A stretch of DNA of 64,000 nucleotides, taken from the NCBI RefSeq assembly GCF_001046895.1, contig NZ_CAQI01000053.1:248001-312000 (forward strand), given 5' to 3'. The position numbers and the translations under genes were made by a program. Positions within the stretch are counted from its first letter, which is position 1. Each line of letters starts with the position of its first letter. Shown here one piece after another: positions 40,938 through 50,894 of this stretch. A model generated the notes under the pieces. That model saw nothing but the letters and a program-made list of their open reading frames with translations, had not been told where the DNA came from and did no database searches. This stretch comes from Pseudarthrobacter siccitolerans. Its GTDB lineage: Bacteria; Actinomycetota; Actinomycetes; Actinomycetales; Micrococcaceae.

Positions 40938-43900
40938 ATGCGTTCAGCCGCTGCCCTCGTTGCCGCCGTGGTCGCCATTTCTGCCTCGGTTCTTCCCGCC
41001 CAGGCTGCCCCCGGCGGCAAGGACCCGGGGTCGAACGGGCAAGGCAACAAAAACCCGGGCTCGACGTCGGCCCTGCACAGCCTGCGGGCGCCCGTCACGG
41101 ACGAGAATTTCTACTTCGTTATGGCCGACCGCTTCAGCAATGGGAGCAGCACCAACGACGACGGCGGTCTGGGCAGTGATCCCATGGTGTCCGGCTTCGA
41201 TCCCACCAAAAAGGGTTTCTACAACGGCGGCGACCTGGCCGGCCTGCTCGACAAGATCGACTACATCCAGGGCCTGGGCACCACTTCCATCTGGCTGACC
41301 CCCAGCTTCAAGAACAAGGCGGTCCAGCCCGAGGACAAGTCCGCCGGCTACCACGGCTACTGGATCACTGACTTCACCCAGATCGATCCCCACCTTGGCA
41401 CCAATGACGAACTCAAGGCACTGATTGACGAAGCGCACAGCCGCGGCATGAAGGTGTACTTCGACATCATCACCAACCACACCGCTGACGTCATTGGCTA
41501 CGAGGAGGGTGCCCGGAAGGGCTATGTCTCCAAGGACGCGGTTCCGTACAGAACGGCGGAGGGAGCCGCATTCGATGACCGGGACTACGCGGGCACCGGG
41601 AACTTCCCCAAGCTCAGCCCAGCCACGTCGTTCCCCTACAAACCGGTGCTGGAACCGGGCGAAGAAAACCTGAAGGTTCCCGCCTGGCTGAACGATCCCA
41701 CGCTGTACCACAACCGTGGCGACACAACGTTTGTGGGCGAGGACTCGTTCTACGGTGACTTCTTCGGCCTGGATGACCTTTTCACCGAACACCCCAAGGT
41801 GGTGGACGGGATGAAGGACATCTACAAAACCTGGATTGGCGACTTCGGCGTGGATGGCTTCCGGATCGACACCATGAAGCACGTCAACAACGAGTTCTGG
41901 CAGGAATTCGGCCCGGACGTCCTCAGCTACGCCAAAGAGCACGGCAAGGACGAGTTCTTTATGTTCGGCGAGGTCTTCGACACCACCAAGAGCTTCACCT
42001 CGCAGTTCACCACCCGGAACAGCATGCAGGCAGTACTGGACTTCCCCTTCCAGGACGCGGCACGGAACTTCGCGTCCAAGGGCCATGACGCCACCGCGCT
42101 GGAAACATTCTTCGCCGGTGATGACTGGTACACCGACGCTGATTCGAACGTCTACCAGCTCCCCACTTTCCTGGGCAACCACGACATGGGCCGCATCGGC
42201 AGCTTCATTGCCGCGGACAACCCCGGATCAACCGACGCTGAACAGGTGGCCCGAGACCAGCTCGCCCACGAGCTGATGTACTTCTCCCGCGGCAACCCGG
42301 TGATCTACTACGGCGACGAGCAAGGTTTCACCGGCCCGGGCGGCGACCAGGACGCCCGGCAGACGCTTTTTGCCAGCCAGGTGCCGGAGTACCTCGACGA
42401 CGACCTGCTGGGCACTGATGCCACCCACGGCACGGACAACTTCAACACAGGGCATCCGCTTTACGCCAAGATCAGCCAGCTCGCGGAACTGACCAAGGAA
42501 CACCCGGCACTGCGCGACGGCGCCCACCAGCACCGGTACGCTTCGGACGGTCCCGGCATCTATGCCTTCTCCCGCACCGACGCCGGGGACCAGCGTGAGT
42601 ACGTGGTGGCCCTGAACAACAGCGAGCAGCCGCAGACCGCCGAGGTTCCCACCTACATCGGCAAGCGCAACTACACCCGGATCTATGGTGAAGGTGCGGA
42701 TGAGGCCAAGACCTCGGAAGACGGCAAGCTCGCCGTCACGGTTCCCGCGCTTTCCGCTCTGGTGTACCAGTCCTCCGGCCGGATTCCGCACTCCAAGGCG
42801 GCACCCGCCGTCGTCCTCCAGGCGCCGGCCCCGGCGCAAGGTGACAACGGGCGGCTTAAAGTGACGGCCGACGTCGACGGTTCCTCGTTCTACGAGGTCA
42901 CCTTCGAGGCCAGGACGGCAGGCGGCGAGTGGCAGCCCATCGGCACTGACGACACGGCGCCCTACCAGGTGTTCCATGACGTGGCGGCCCTGGATGCGGG
43001 CACTCCCGTGGAGTACCGCGCCACCGTACTGGACAACGGCGGCCACACCGCTGCCTCCCAGCCCCGCGCCGCCACCGTTCCTGCGCCAGTCCTCACTCTC
43101 CAGAAGCCCATTGAGGGCAGCAGCGTGAAGGGCTCCGTGGAGCTCAGCGCCACAGCCGACCCGGAGAAGGCCAGCCACGTGGTGTCCTTTGAACGCAGTG
43201 TGGCCGGCGGGGACTGGACCGCGGTGGGTTCGGACGACTCCTCCCCGGTGTACTCGGTAAAGGATGACGTGTCGGGCCTCGGGGACGGCACCCAGGTGCG
43301 GTACCGCGCCACCATGTCCGGCACCGGTTTCAACGCATCCAGCGAAGTCCGGACCGTCACGGTAGGCGACGCGCCGCAGCCTGATTCCGTCACCGTGGCA
43401 GGCTCCCTGAACCAGGCCATGGGCTGCGCTAAGCCGTGGGACCCCGAGTGCACCCAGGCCATGATGGTCCTGGACCCCGCGGACAACATCTGGCGCCTGA
43501 CCGTTGATGCTCTTCCCGCCGGAAAGTACGAGTACAAGGCCGCACTCAACGGCAACTGGAACGTGAATTACGGAGCTGATGGCGCCTTCAACGGATCAAA
43601 CATCGTGTTGGACCACCCGGGCGGCCCGGTGACGTTCCGCTACGACAACAGCACGCACCAGCTCAGCACGGTGTATGCGTCGCAGCAGCCGAAGGCCGTG
43701 TCTGTGGCCGGGAGCCTGGGGTCTGAGCTGGGGTGCAGCGCCGACTGGCTGCCCGAATGCGACCAGGCACAGCTGGCACTGGATCCGGCAGACCTGGTGT
43801 GGAAGCTGACCGTTCCGAACCTGCCGGCGGGCAGCTACGAGTTCAAGGCGGCCCTGGACCGGTCCTGGAACGTCAACTATGGCGCCAACGGCGGGCCGAA

Positions 43901-43988
43901 TGGCGGCAACATTCCGTTTGCGCACGACGGCGGCCCAGTCACCTTCCGTTACGACCACTTCACGCATCTGATCAGCGCGGCGCAATAG
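40938..43988 (+). CDS. Secreted alpha-amylase (GH13) with two C-terminal X25-like repeats
   Basis: 1016 residues from ATG 40938. A signal peptide ends near PAQA-AP (residue 24). The GH13 barrel spans about 45-600: DIITNHT near 175, GFRIDTMKHV (nucleophile Asp) near 310, FGEVFD (acid Glu) near 342 and GNHDMGR near 412. Two Ig-like domains follow (about 620-800). Two homologous repeats of about 95 residues, each with SLG/SLN, GC, CDQAQ or CTQAM, AGxYExKAAL and NWNVNYG, match the X25 pullulanase-type modules, probably starch-binding or structural. Confidence 0.9.
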   Translation: MRSAAALVAAVVAISASVLPAQAAPGGKDPGSNGQGNKNPGSTSALHSLRAPVTDENFYFVMADRFSNGSSTNDDGGLGSDPMVSGFDPTKKGFYNGGDLAGLLDKIDYIQGLGTTSIWLTPSFKNKAVQPEDKSAGYHGYWITDFTQIDPHLGTNDELKALIDEAHSRGMKVYFDIITNHTADVIGYEEGARKGYVSKDAVPYRTAEGAAFDDRDYAGTGNFPKLSPATSFPYKPVLEPGEENLKVPAWLNDPTLYHNRGDTTFVGEDSFYGDFFGLDDLFTEHPKVVDGMKDIYKTWIGDFGVDGFRIDTMKHVNNEFWQEFGPDVLSYAKEHGKDEFFMFGEVFDTTKSFTSQFTTRNSMQAVLDFPFQDAARNFASKGHDATALETFFAGDDWYTDADSNVYQLPTFLGNHDMGRIGSFIAADNPGSTDAEQVARDQLAHELMYFSRGNPVIYYGDEQGFTGPGGDQDARQTLFASQVPEYLDDDLLGTDATHGTDNFNTGHPLYAKISQLAELTKEHPALRDGAHQHRYASDGPGIYAFSRTDAGDQREYVVALNNSEQPQTAEVPTYIGKRNYTRIYGEGADEAKTSEDGKLAVTVPALSALVYQSSGRIPHSKAAPAVVLQAPAPAQGDNGRLKVTADVDGSSFYEVTFEARTAGGEWQPIGTDDTAPYQVFHDVAALDAGTPVEYRATVLDNGGHTAASQPRAATVPAPVLTLQKPIEGSSVKGSVELSATADPEKASHVVSFERSVAGGDWTAVGSDDSSPVYSVKDDVSGLGDGTQVRYRATMSGTGFNASSEVRTVTVGDAPQPDSVTVAGSLNQAMGCAKPWDPECTQAMMVLDPADNIWRLTVDALPAGKYEYKAALNGNWNVNYGADGAFNGSNIVLDHPGGPVTFRYDNSTHQLSTVYASQQPKAVSVAGSLGSELGCSADWLPECDQAQLALDPADLVWKLTVPNLPAGSYEFKAALDRSWNVNYGANGGPNGGNIPFAHDGGPVTFRYDHFTHLISAAQ

Positions 43989-43992
43989 CAAC

Positions 43993-44110
43993 GTGGGCCC
44001 ACACGCCGGGTCCCTGGCCGAGCTTGAGGCCTGGGCGCGAGTGGTGGGCCCACGCCCGCAGGGTTCCCTGGCCGAGCTTGAGGCCCGGGCGCGGGTGGTG
44101 GGCCCCCGCG
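43993..44110. repeat. Tandem repeat, about 51-54 bases, 2.2 copies
   Basis: Unit 1 at 43993-44043, unit 2 at 44044-44097 and a partial third from 44098. Each begins with the palindrome GTGGGCCC(A/C)C and contains CCCTGGCCGAGCTTGAGGCC. It lies between the amylase stop and the end of the convergent SDR gene, and may act as a terminator region or be an intergenic repeat. Confidence 0.75.
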
Positions 44111-44142
44111 TTGTTGCTGGCGGACCGCTTACCGGCAGGCCG

Positions 44143-45051
44143 TCAACCCTTGACGGCGTGCCCCAGGCTCGTGACAAGCCTCCGCACGGCATCCTCCGCG
44201 GTGGGCGGCGGGCCGAAAACTTCGGTCTGCCGCGCGGTGTCCGCAACGTACCTGCCGGTCTGGAACCAGCCCATCATGGCCGCCAGGTCCTTCGCCATCG
44301 GGTTGACCGGACCCATCACGGCACCCGCTGCCCGAACCACCCCGACGGGAACGGACTGGACACGGATCTCCTCGCCGGTCAGCCGCTCTGAAATATCGGC
44401 GAACTCCTGCATGGAGATGGGCCTGTCCCAGCCGATATCGATCCGCTGACCCTCCACCCCCGGAGCGTCAACGGCGGCCGCGAGGTATGCCGCCAGATCC
44501 GGGGTGAGCACGAAAGTCAGCGGGATTCCCGGCGAGCCGAACCACCTGACCCGATGCTTGGTGATGGGGTCGCCGCCAAACCGGGTCACCTGGTCCAGGA
44601 AAGCTCCCGGACGCAATGCGACAAACGGGACGCCCAGGGCCTGCAGCCTGTCCTCCATCAGCCGCTTGTGCCAAAAATGCGGCACCTCCGGCGTCTGGTC
44701 GCAGGTGAGGATGCTGGTGAGCACGAATCGGCGGATCCCGGCACGCTTGGCAGCATCAGCGAGGTTGGAGTTGCCCACAGTATCGATGTTCGGGTTGTCC
44801 CCCTTGCGGTGCCTGGTGTAACCGGCGGCCGAGGTCACCACCGCGTCGGCACCAGACATGGCGCGGACCAACGAGTCCGGGTCCATCATGTCCCCGCGTG
44901 CAATTTCCACCCCGGCTGACTCCAGCCGGGAGGCGTCCGAGCCGGGGCGTACCAGGGCACGAACGTGCTTACCCCGGTTCAACAGTTCGGTGACAACCTG
45001 GCCGCCCACCATGCCCGTGCCGCCTACAACGAGTACTGATCCTTCACGCAT
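44143..45051 (-). CDS. NmrA/NAD(P)H-binding SDR
   Basis: 302 residues of the atypical SDR (NmrA/TMR) type. VVGGTGMVGGQVV near residue 7 binds the cofactor; VRALVRPGSDASRLE is the usual NADP-specific basic segment. The segment around residues 105-165 (IRRFVLTSILTC, then HFWHKRLMED) lacks the classical YxxxK. The gene has GGAGAAGG before ATG 45051 and stands 57 bases downstream of malQ on the same strand. Substrate unknown. Confidence 0.85.
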   Translation of the reverse strand: MREGSVLVVGGTGMVGGQVVTELLNRGKHVRALVRPGSDASRLESAGVEIARGDMMDPDSLVRAMSGADAVVTSAAGYTRHRKGDNPNIDTVGNSNLADAAKRAGIRRFVLTSILTCDQTPEVPHFWHKRLMEDRLQALGVPFVALRPGAFLDQVTRFGGDPITKHRVRWFGSPGIPLTFVLTPDLAAYLAAAVDAPGVEGQRIDIGWDRPISMQEFADISERLTGEEIRVQSVPVGVVRAAGAVMGPVNPMAKDLAAMMGWFQTGRYVADTARQTEVFGPPPTAEDAVRRLVTSLGHAVKG

Positions 45052-45108
45052 CGCCTTCTCCTGACTGTTGGCCCGGCTGTCGTGGGCAGCCTGGCTGGCC
45101 CGCCTGCG

Positions 45109-47346
45109 CTAGCCGTGCAGGGTCTCCTCCACCGCCGCCAGCAGTGAGTTGAACCGCGGGTTGGCGGGAAGATCATCCAGGAGGACAGGCCGCCCGTCCG
45201 GTCCTGCCAGGGGAACCTGCCAGTTCGGGTAGAGGGCTTCAGTGGTGCCGGGCTGGTTCTGGACCCGCCGCTCACCCACGGCATCCACCAGGGCAACACC
45301 AAGCAGGACCGACGGCGCCTGGGCCAGCAGCAGGTGCAGCGCCTCGATGGTCCTCTCTTCGTGTCCGGCCGCTCCCCCGGGCCCGTCCTCGGGCAGGTAC
45401 CCGCGTTCGCGGAGCAGGGCAAACATCTTTTCCAGCGAGGCGTTGTGCTCTGCCCGCTCCTCCGCCTCCGAACGCTCCAGCAGGCCCAGTCCGCTCCGCA
45501 GGGCCACGTGGTCCCCGGCGAGGTAGCCCGCGGTGGGCGGCAGGTCGTGCGTGTTGACGCTGGCAAGCGCCTGCGTCCGGTACCTTTCCGGCGCAAGGGG
45601 CGAATCGCCGTCGTACTCAAACCAAAGGATGGACGTGCCCAGGATGCCGCGGGCGGCAAGGTAGTCCCGGACCCACGGCTCGAAGGTGCCCAGGTCCTCG
45701 CCGATCACCACGGCCCCGGCACGCTGCGCCTCCAAAGCCAGGATGCCGATCAGTGCCTCGTGGTCGTATTTCACGTACGCGCCATCGCCCGGAGCGTTCC
45801 CGGACGGGATCCACCACAGCCGGAAGAGGCCCAGGATATGGTCCACCCGAACTCCGCCGGCATGGCGCAGCACGGTGGCGAGCATGTTCCGGAACGGAAT
45901 GTAGCCGGCCTCCGCCAGCCGTGCAGGGTGCCATGGCGGCTGCCCCCAGTCCTGGCCCTGCTGGTTGTACATGTCCGGTGGCGCCCCCACGCTGGTGCCT
46001 GGCGCCAGAACATCCCGCAGTGTCCAGGCGTCAGCGCTGCTGTGGTCCACGCCGACGGCAAGGTCGTGGACCACCCCAAGCCGCATGCCGGACCGCAGCG
46101 CCGCCCGCTGGGCGTCTTCGAGTTGTTCGTCGCAAATCCACTGGAGCCAGCGGTGGAACCCGATGCGGTCCGCCAGCCTTTCCCGCAGCGCTTCTGTCTG
46201 CGGCGTGCCCAGTGCGCAGGCCGGGTCCGACCAGAACGGGTCGCCGGCCGGCAGGTCCTCCCGGATCGCAGACCACAGGGCGAAGTCGTCAAGGCCCTGG
46301 CCGGAGATCCGGCAGAACTCGTCAAACGCGGCCTGCCGGGCCGGCGACCGGCGGGCATGGTAGAGCAACTCGAGGGCCTGCAGCTTGGCGGCGTACACGG
46401 CGTCGCGGTCCAGCCGGTTGCCCTCCTTGTTCAGTCCCGCCACCTCCTCGTGGAGCCTCTCCACCGTGGCGCGCTTGCGCGGCTTGAGGTAGGCCACTTC
46501 GGGGATGGCCTCAATGCGAATGTACAGCGGGTTGAAGAAGCGCCGGGTGGACGGCGAATACGGCGACGGCTGCAGGGGCGGAACCGGCTCGGCAGCATGC
46601 AAGGGATTGACCAGTACGTAGTCCGCCCCGCGGGTACCGCTGAGGGCAGCCAGGTCGGCCAGGTCGGAGAAGTCGCCGATGCCCCACGAGCGCTTGGAGC
46701 GCATGGAGTAGAGCTGGGTAGCCAGTCCCCATCCGCGGCGCTCTTCCAGCGGAGCTGCGGTGGTCAGCCGTGCGGGCACGACTACCAGGGTGGCGGACGC
46801 GGTGGTTCCTTCAGCTTCGGCGTGCAGGGTGTGCCATCCCAGCGGCAAGTGCTGCGGCAGGGCGAAGGTGGCACGTCCGGTCGCAACGCCGTCGACATCC
46901 CGCGGCTGCACCCAAAGATCCTGCTGGACTGCTTCTACAGACCCGGCCCCGCCTTCCAGGGTGATGCTCAGCCGGGCGGTAGCGCCGTCGCGCACGTGGA
47001 CCGGAACCTGCGCCGGTTCACCCTGCTGGATCACGACGGCGGGCGGCAGCATCCGACGCCAGGGCGCCAGTTCGGCTTCCGCCAATGCCGCCTGGATGAG
47101 CTGGCTGGTGTGTGCCTGCACTCCGAGGGAGGCGAGGACTTTGATCAGGGTGTCTTCGGCAACATTGTGCGGCAGGCCGTCCCAGCCCTGGAAGGAGGTT
47201 CCCACCCCATGCGCATCCGCCAACTGCTGGAGGAGGTGCGGATCCACGGGCTCCCTGGCAGCAGTTTCACCGGCAGCCGGTGGAAGATCCTGCGCCTCTG
47301 TTGGCGCCGGCGATGGTGGGAACTGCTGCTGGTCTGAAGCCGTCAT
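45109..47346 (-). CDS. malQ: 4-alpha-glucanotransferase (amylomaltase)
   Basis: 745 residues. The first 170 residues are the N-terminal extension found in actinobacterial and enterobacterial MalQ. The GH77 domain follows, with GVRVDHILGLFRLWW (nucleophile Asp) near residue 498, VIGEDLG (Glu) near 550 and SVNTHDLPP near 598. It transfers maltosyl units between maltodextrins in the cytoplasm. It lies about 1.1 kb from the secreted amylase, which would supply its substrates, but on the opposite strand with an SDR gene between. Confidence 0.94.
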   Translation of the reverse strand: MTASDQQQFPPSPAPTEAQDLPPAAGETAAREPVDPHLLQQLADAHGVGTSFQGWDGLPHNVAEDTLIKVLASLGVQAHTSQLIQAALAEAELAPWRRMLPPAVVIQQGEPAQVPVHVRDGATARLSITLEGGAGSVEAVQQDLWVQPRDVDGVATGRATFALPQHLPLGWHTLHAEAEGTTASATLVVVPARLTTAAPLEERRGWGLATQLYSMRSKRSWGIGDFSDLADLAALSGTRGADYVLVNPLHAAEPVPPLQPSPYSPSTRRFFNPLYIRIEAIPEVAYLKPRKRATVERLHEEVAGLNKEGNRLDRDAVYAAKLQALELLYHARRSPARQAAFDEFCRISGQGLDDFALWSAIREDLPAGDPFWSDPACALGTPQTEALRERLADRIGFHRWLQWICDEQLEDAQRAALRSGMRLGVVHDLAVGVDHSSADAWTLRDVLAPGTSVGAPPDMYNQQGQDWGQPPWHPARLAEAGYIPFRNMLATVLRHAGGVRVDHILGLFRLWWIPSGNAPGDGAYVKYDHEALIGILALEAQRAGAVVIGEDLGTFEPWVRDYLAARGILGTSILWFEYDGDSPLAPERYRTQALASVNTHDLPPTAGYLAGDHVALRSGLGLLERSEAEERAEHNASLEKMFALLRERGYLPEDGPGGAAGHEERTIEALHLLLAQAPSVLLGVALVDAVGERRVQNQPGTTEALYPNWQVPLAGPDGRPVLLDDLPANPRFNSLLAAVEETLHG

Positions 47347-47489
47347 TCGTGTCCGCCTCGTCTGGTGTGATGTGGCCCGAACTTACAGTGCTGCCTGTTG
47401 CACCGGGCGTTTGCACCCCGCGCACAACCGTTGGTTCAGATTATTGCAGGCCGGCGCGCAGGTGAAACCCAGACTGGTTTGAGTCGGCA

Positions 47490-48224
47490 TCAGGGGTCAA
47501 AATGCGTGCTGATTGTGCCCGTGCTGACCTGGCCGAGGATGTCCGCTGCGAGGTCGCGCAGCTTCCGGTTGCGGTGGCTTGAAGCCTTGGTGAGGACGGC
47601 CATGGCTTCCTCCTGCGAGCACCTGTTCTGAGCCATCACCACGCCGCAGGCCAGGTTGATGACTGTACGATGCTCCAGGGCCGCGGTGAGGTCCTCCGCG
47701 AGGTTCTGGGCATCAGCGATCCTCAGGGCCAGCCGCACTGCCCGTCCCGCCAGTTCGGCAAAACCTTCTGCCCGCCGTACCACCGCATCCGTGAAGAGGC
47801 CTGGTTCGGAAGCGAAGAAGTTCAGTGCCGCAGTGTGGCTGTTGTCCAGCGCGAGGGGCACGCCCAGCACGCTGGCACAGCCGTTGTCCTTAAGAAGCTT
47901 CTGATACTCAGGCCAGCGTGAGTCTGTTGCCACGTCGGCAAGGACCACGGGCTTCATCGTTTCCAGGGCTGTCAGGCACGGCCCCTGCCCCAGTTCCTGC
48001 TCGAGCTTGTCCAGCAGGGTTGCCCGCGCGCTGCTTCCGGCTACGGTGGCACTGCGCTTGCGCTGCCGGAGCGTAACCCCGCACTCAATGAGGGAACCTG
48101 CGGTCTCGCCAAGTGTCGAGGCAGCGAGAACGGACAGCTCGCCAAGGAACGCGCTCACGTTGGCGCTGCCGATAATCATGTCGTGCAGCTTGACGAACTG
48201 CTCGTCGCTGCTGGGAGTGTCCAT
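47490..48224 (-). CDS. GAF and ANTAR domain regulator
   Basis: 244 residues. The GAF domain (about 20-160) has the segment QELGQGPCLTALETMKPVVLADVATDSRWPEY and CASVLGVPLAL. The ANTAR domain (about 170-235) has TVINLACGVVMAQNRCSQEEAMAVL, which binds paired hexaloop RNA terminators. Such proteins sense a small signal and prevent early termination. No obvious hexaloop target was seen next to it. It appears monocistronic and no partner kinase is adjacent. Confidence 0.92.
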   Translation of the reverse strand: MDTPSSDEQFVKLHDMIIGSANVSAFLGELSVLAASTLGETAGSLIECGVTLRQRKRSATVAGSSARATLLDKLEQELGQGPCLTALETMKPVVLADVATDSRWPEYQKLLKDNGCASVLGVPLALDNSHTAALNFFASEPGLFTDAVVRRAEGFAELAGRAVRLALRIADAQNLAEDLTAALEHRTVINLACGVVMAQNRCSQEEAMAVLTKASSHRNRKLRDLAADILGQVSTGTISTHFDP

Positions 48225-48420
48225 GCCTCAATATATGCGACGCAGCCCCTGTCCTGCGCTCCACAAAACGTCACACCAGGCCCGGGCATTACTCCAAGAG
48301 TCGAAAAGAGAAGCACTAAGGCGGAGTTCTGCAGCAGCACCACCGATCTGTGTAGCCTCGTGACGATCAAGGGCATATGTCAAAAGCTGCATGCCGAAGA
48401 GACTGTGAGGAGACCGGAAA

Positions 48421-49467
48421 ATGAGCCTCAGTGAACTGCGGGTGTTCGGGCGGTCAGGCACGCCGATCAGCCCGCTGACCCTGGGCACCATGAACTTCGG
48501 CGAGGGAACCGGCGGGCCGCCCGGTGCCCCCACCGGAGCCGAGGAGAGCATCCGGATCATCCACTCCGCGCTGGACGCCGGCATCACCGCCATCGACACC
48601 GCGGACGTTTACTCCCAGGGAGAGTCGGAGCAGGTTGTGGGGCGGGCATTGCGCGGACGCCGTGACGACGTCTTCCTGGCCACCAAGTTCCACGGCCAGA
48701 TGAGCCCCAATCCTGCCCATTCCGGCAACTCCCGGCGCTGGATCACCCAGGCCGTGGAGGGCAGCCTCCGCCGTCTGCAGACTGACCGGATCGACCTGTA
48801 CCAGGCGCACCGGCCGGACTACAACACCGATGTGCTGGAGACGATCACCACCCTCAACGACCTGATCAGGCAGGGAAAGATCCTCTACTACGGCACCTCG
48901 GTGTTCACCCCGGCGCAGCTGGTGGAGGCCCAGTGGCTTGCCACCACCAACCACCTGATTCCGCCGCTGGGGAACCAGGTGCCCTACTCGATGCTGGTTC
49001 GGGCCAACGAACGCGATGTGTTCCCGATCGCCCAGCAGTACGGGCTCGGCGTGCTGGCTTACGGCCCGCTGGCCGGGGGCTGGCTCTCAGGCAGCTTTGT
49101 CCTGGAATCGGGAACCGCCCCTACCCGGGTGCATTCACTGCCGGGCCGCTACGACATCTCCGGCCCGTCCAGCGAGCGGAAGCTGCACGCTGCGGATGCC
49201 TTGGCGCGGCTGGCCGACAAGCTGGAGCTGTCGCTGGTGGACCTCGCACTCGGCTTCGCCCTGACCCACCCTGCCATCAGCAGCGTGATCATTGGCCCGC
49301 GCAGCGAAGCGCACCTGGCCGCCTACCTGAAAGCGGCCGACGTCCAGCTCGGCGAGTCGGTCCTGGACGCGATTGACGACGTCGTGGCGCCTGGCACCAA
49401 CTTCGTGGAGCGGGACGCGGGCGCCATCGTTCCCTCCCTTGAGTTCGCAGAATTACGACGCCGGTAG
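48421..49467 (+). CDS. Aldo/keto reductase
   Basis: 348 residues, long AKR type: ITAIDTADVYSQGESE, LATKFHG, LYQAHRPD, YYGTSVFTP and SVIIGPRSEAHL. The position usually occupied by catalytic His is in YQAHRP. GAGGAGACC precedes ATG 48421. It is divergent from the GAF-ANTAR gene; no operon partner. Substrate unknown. Confidence 0.9.
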   Translation: MSLSELRVFGRSGTPISPLTLGTMNFGEGTGGPPGAPTGAEESIRIIHSALDAGITAIDTADVYSQGESEQVVGRALRGRRDDVFLATKFHGQMSPNPAHSGNSRRWITQAVEGSLRRLQTDRIDLYQAHRPDYNTDVLETITTLNDLIRQGKILYYGTSVFTPAQLVEAQWLATTNHLIPPLGNQVPYSMLVRANERDVFPIAQQYGLGVLAYGPLAGGWLSGSFVLESGTAPTRVHSLPGRYDISGPSSERKLHAADALARLADKLELSLVDLALGFALTHPAISSVIIGPRSEAHLAAYLKAADVQLGESVLDAIDDVVAPGTNFVERDAGAIVPSLEFAELRRR

Positions 49468-49587
49468 TCCAGTACCGCGGTGGGGCCGCCTGAGCGGGAG
49501 CCCGCGCAGCCCGTACCCTTGACGGAAGGCGGCAAGGCTCCTACGGTCAGTATCGATAGTCCCGAATTGAGATTTCAAGGGCGTCCA

Positions 49588-49884
49588 ATGCCAATGTCCG
49601 AGGAGGAGCGCAGGCTCCTCAAGGAGCTGGAGCTCGGGCTGATAGCCGACGACCCCCACCTGGCGATGGAGCTGCTGTCCGGCTACCCATCGCGCCGGTT
49701 CAGGTCAGGCATTTACTACGGTTCAGCCGCGGGCTTGCTCGGCCTTGCGCTTTTTATGACCGGCATCGGCGCCTCCAGCATCGGAGTCGGCATCTGCGGG
49801 CTCCTTCTAATGGCCCTTGGCCTCTACCTCGCGCTGCGCAGGCGCAGGCCCAACCGCCAGGGACGGCACGGTCAGGCGGGGTAA
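49588..49884 (+). CDS. DUF3040 membrane protein
   Basis: 98 residues. The N-terminus MSEEERRLLKELELGLIADDP is the DUF3040 signature. Two hydrophobic helices follow, then a basic tail. The family is common in actinobacteria and has unknown function. AAGGG precedes ATG 49588, and a second ATG at 49594 gives the usual MSEEE start. The last 13 bases overlap the convergent EamA gene. Confidence 0.88.
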   Translation: MPMSEEERRLLKELELGLIADDPHLAMELLSGYPSRRFRSGIYYGSAAGLLGLALFMTGIGASSIGVGICGLLLMALGLYLALRRRRPNRQGRHGQAG

Positions 49885-50894
49885 TCCGCCGTTCCCGGGG
49901 TCCTCATCCTGCTTTCAGAGCGTGGCAGCAGGAAAACCAGCCCCGCCAGGACAGCTGCCGCCCCGATCCAGCCCGCGGCGGGGAGGCGCTCCCCCACCAC
50001 AAGGACTGCCAGCGCGGCTGCCACCACCGTTTCAACCAGGGAAAGGCCCGTGGCGGTGCTGGCACGGACACGGGCCAGGCCCCACCCGAACAGGACGTAC
50101 CCGGCAAACATCGGGACGAGGGCCATATACGCTCCGACGCCGAAGCTGGTCCAGGATTCGGCGAGCGGGCGGCCGGTCAGGAGGAGTACGGGCATCAGCA
50201 GTACGCCGCCCATTCCGAACACGGCGCCCATGGTGGCCCGTGAGGAGAGTCCTCCACGAATCAGGCGATGCGCTGCCCACGAATAGAGGGCGTACGTCAC
50301 GCCCGCAACCAGGCCCAACACGATGCCCGCCGGCGCGGCCCAGGAATCCAAGGGGGATCCCACTCCAGCCCCAGCAGCGTCGGCGCCCCCGGGCCGGTGT
50401 CCGGCAACGGACAACAGAACCGCCCCGCCCACGCCGAGCAGTGCCCCGGCCAGCCACCGGCGGGTGAGCGGTTTCTTGTCGGCCCAGCGCTCGATGACTG
50501 CTGCGGCCACGGGGGCTGAACCAATGGAAACCACGGTACCTACCGTGACGCCGGCAAGGTGCATGGAGGTGTAAAAGGCCAAGGGATAGACCGCAACGGC
50601 CGCCGCTCCCAACAACACCAGCCGCCATTGCTCCAGCAGGTCCCGCCATTGGCTGCTGATCGGCCTTGCTGCATACAGGGCCTGGAGCAGCCCCCCGATA
50701 CCCATGGCTACGGCACCAATGGCAAGGGGACTCACTGCCGGGGCGAACGTGGCAGCAGTTCCGGTAGTCCCCCACAGAACCGACGCGGCCAGCACAAAAA
50801 CAGCACCCCAGCGCGGCCCCTGCAGACCGCCGCTGCCAACCAGGACGCGGCTCCGCTGAAGCGGCGCGGAAGGGCGGCCGGTGGAACCCGTCAC
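49872..50894 (-). CDS. EamA/DMT-family exporter
   Basis: 340 residues with about ten hydrophobic helices in two EamA repeats. GAVFVLAASVLWGTTGTAATF begins the first, and AGIVLGLVAGVTYALYSWAAHRL the second. Members export amino acids, metabolites or drugs. GTG 50894 overlaps the stop of the TetR gene (GTGA), so the pair is co-translated and the exporter is very likely controlled by that repressor. Substrate unknown. Confidence 0.9.
   Translation of the reverse strand: MTGSTGRPSAPLQRSRVLVGSGGLQGPRWGAVFVLAASVLWGTTGTAATFAPAVSPLAIGAVAMGIGGLLQALYAARPISSQWRDLLEQWRLVLLGAAAVAVYPLAFYTSMHLAGVTVGTVVSIGSAPVAAAVIERWADKKPLTRRWLAGALLGVGGAVLLSVAGHRPGGADAAGAGVGSPLDSWAAPAGIVLGLVAGVTYALYSWAAHRLIRGGLSSRATMGAVFGMGGVLLMPVLLLTGRPLAESWTSFGVGAYMALVPMFAGYVLFGWGLARVRASTATGLSLVETVVAAALAVLVVGERLPAAGWIGAAAVLAGLVFLLPRSESRMRTPGTADYPA

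Noticed and set aside
45334-47337. 667-residue open frame opposite malQ
   Set aside because: Antisense shadow of a GH77 gene with all catalytic motifs; composition typical of reversed GC-rich codons.
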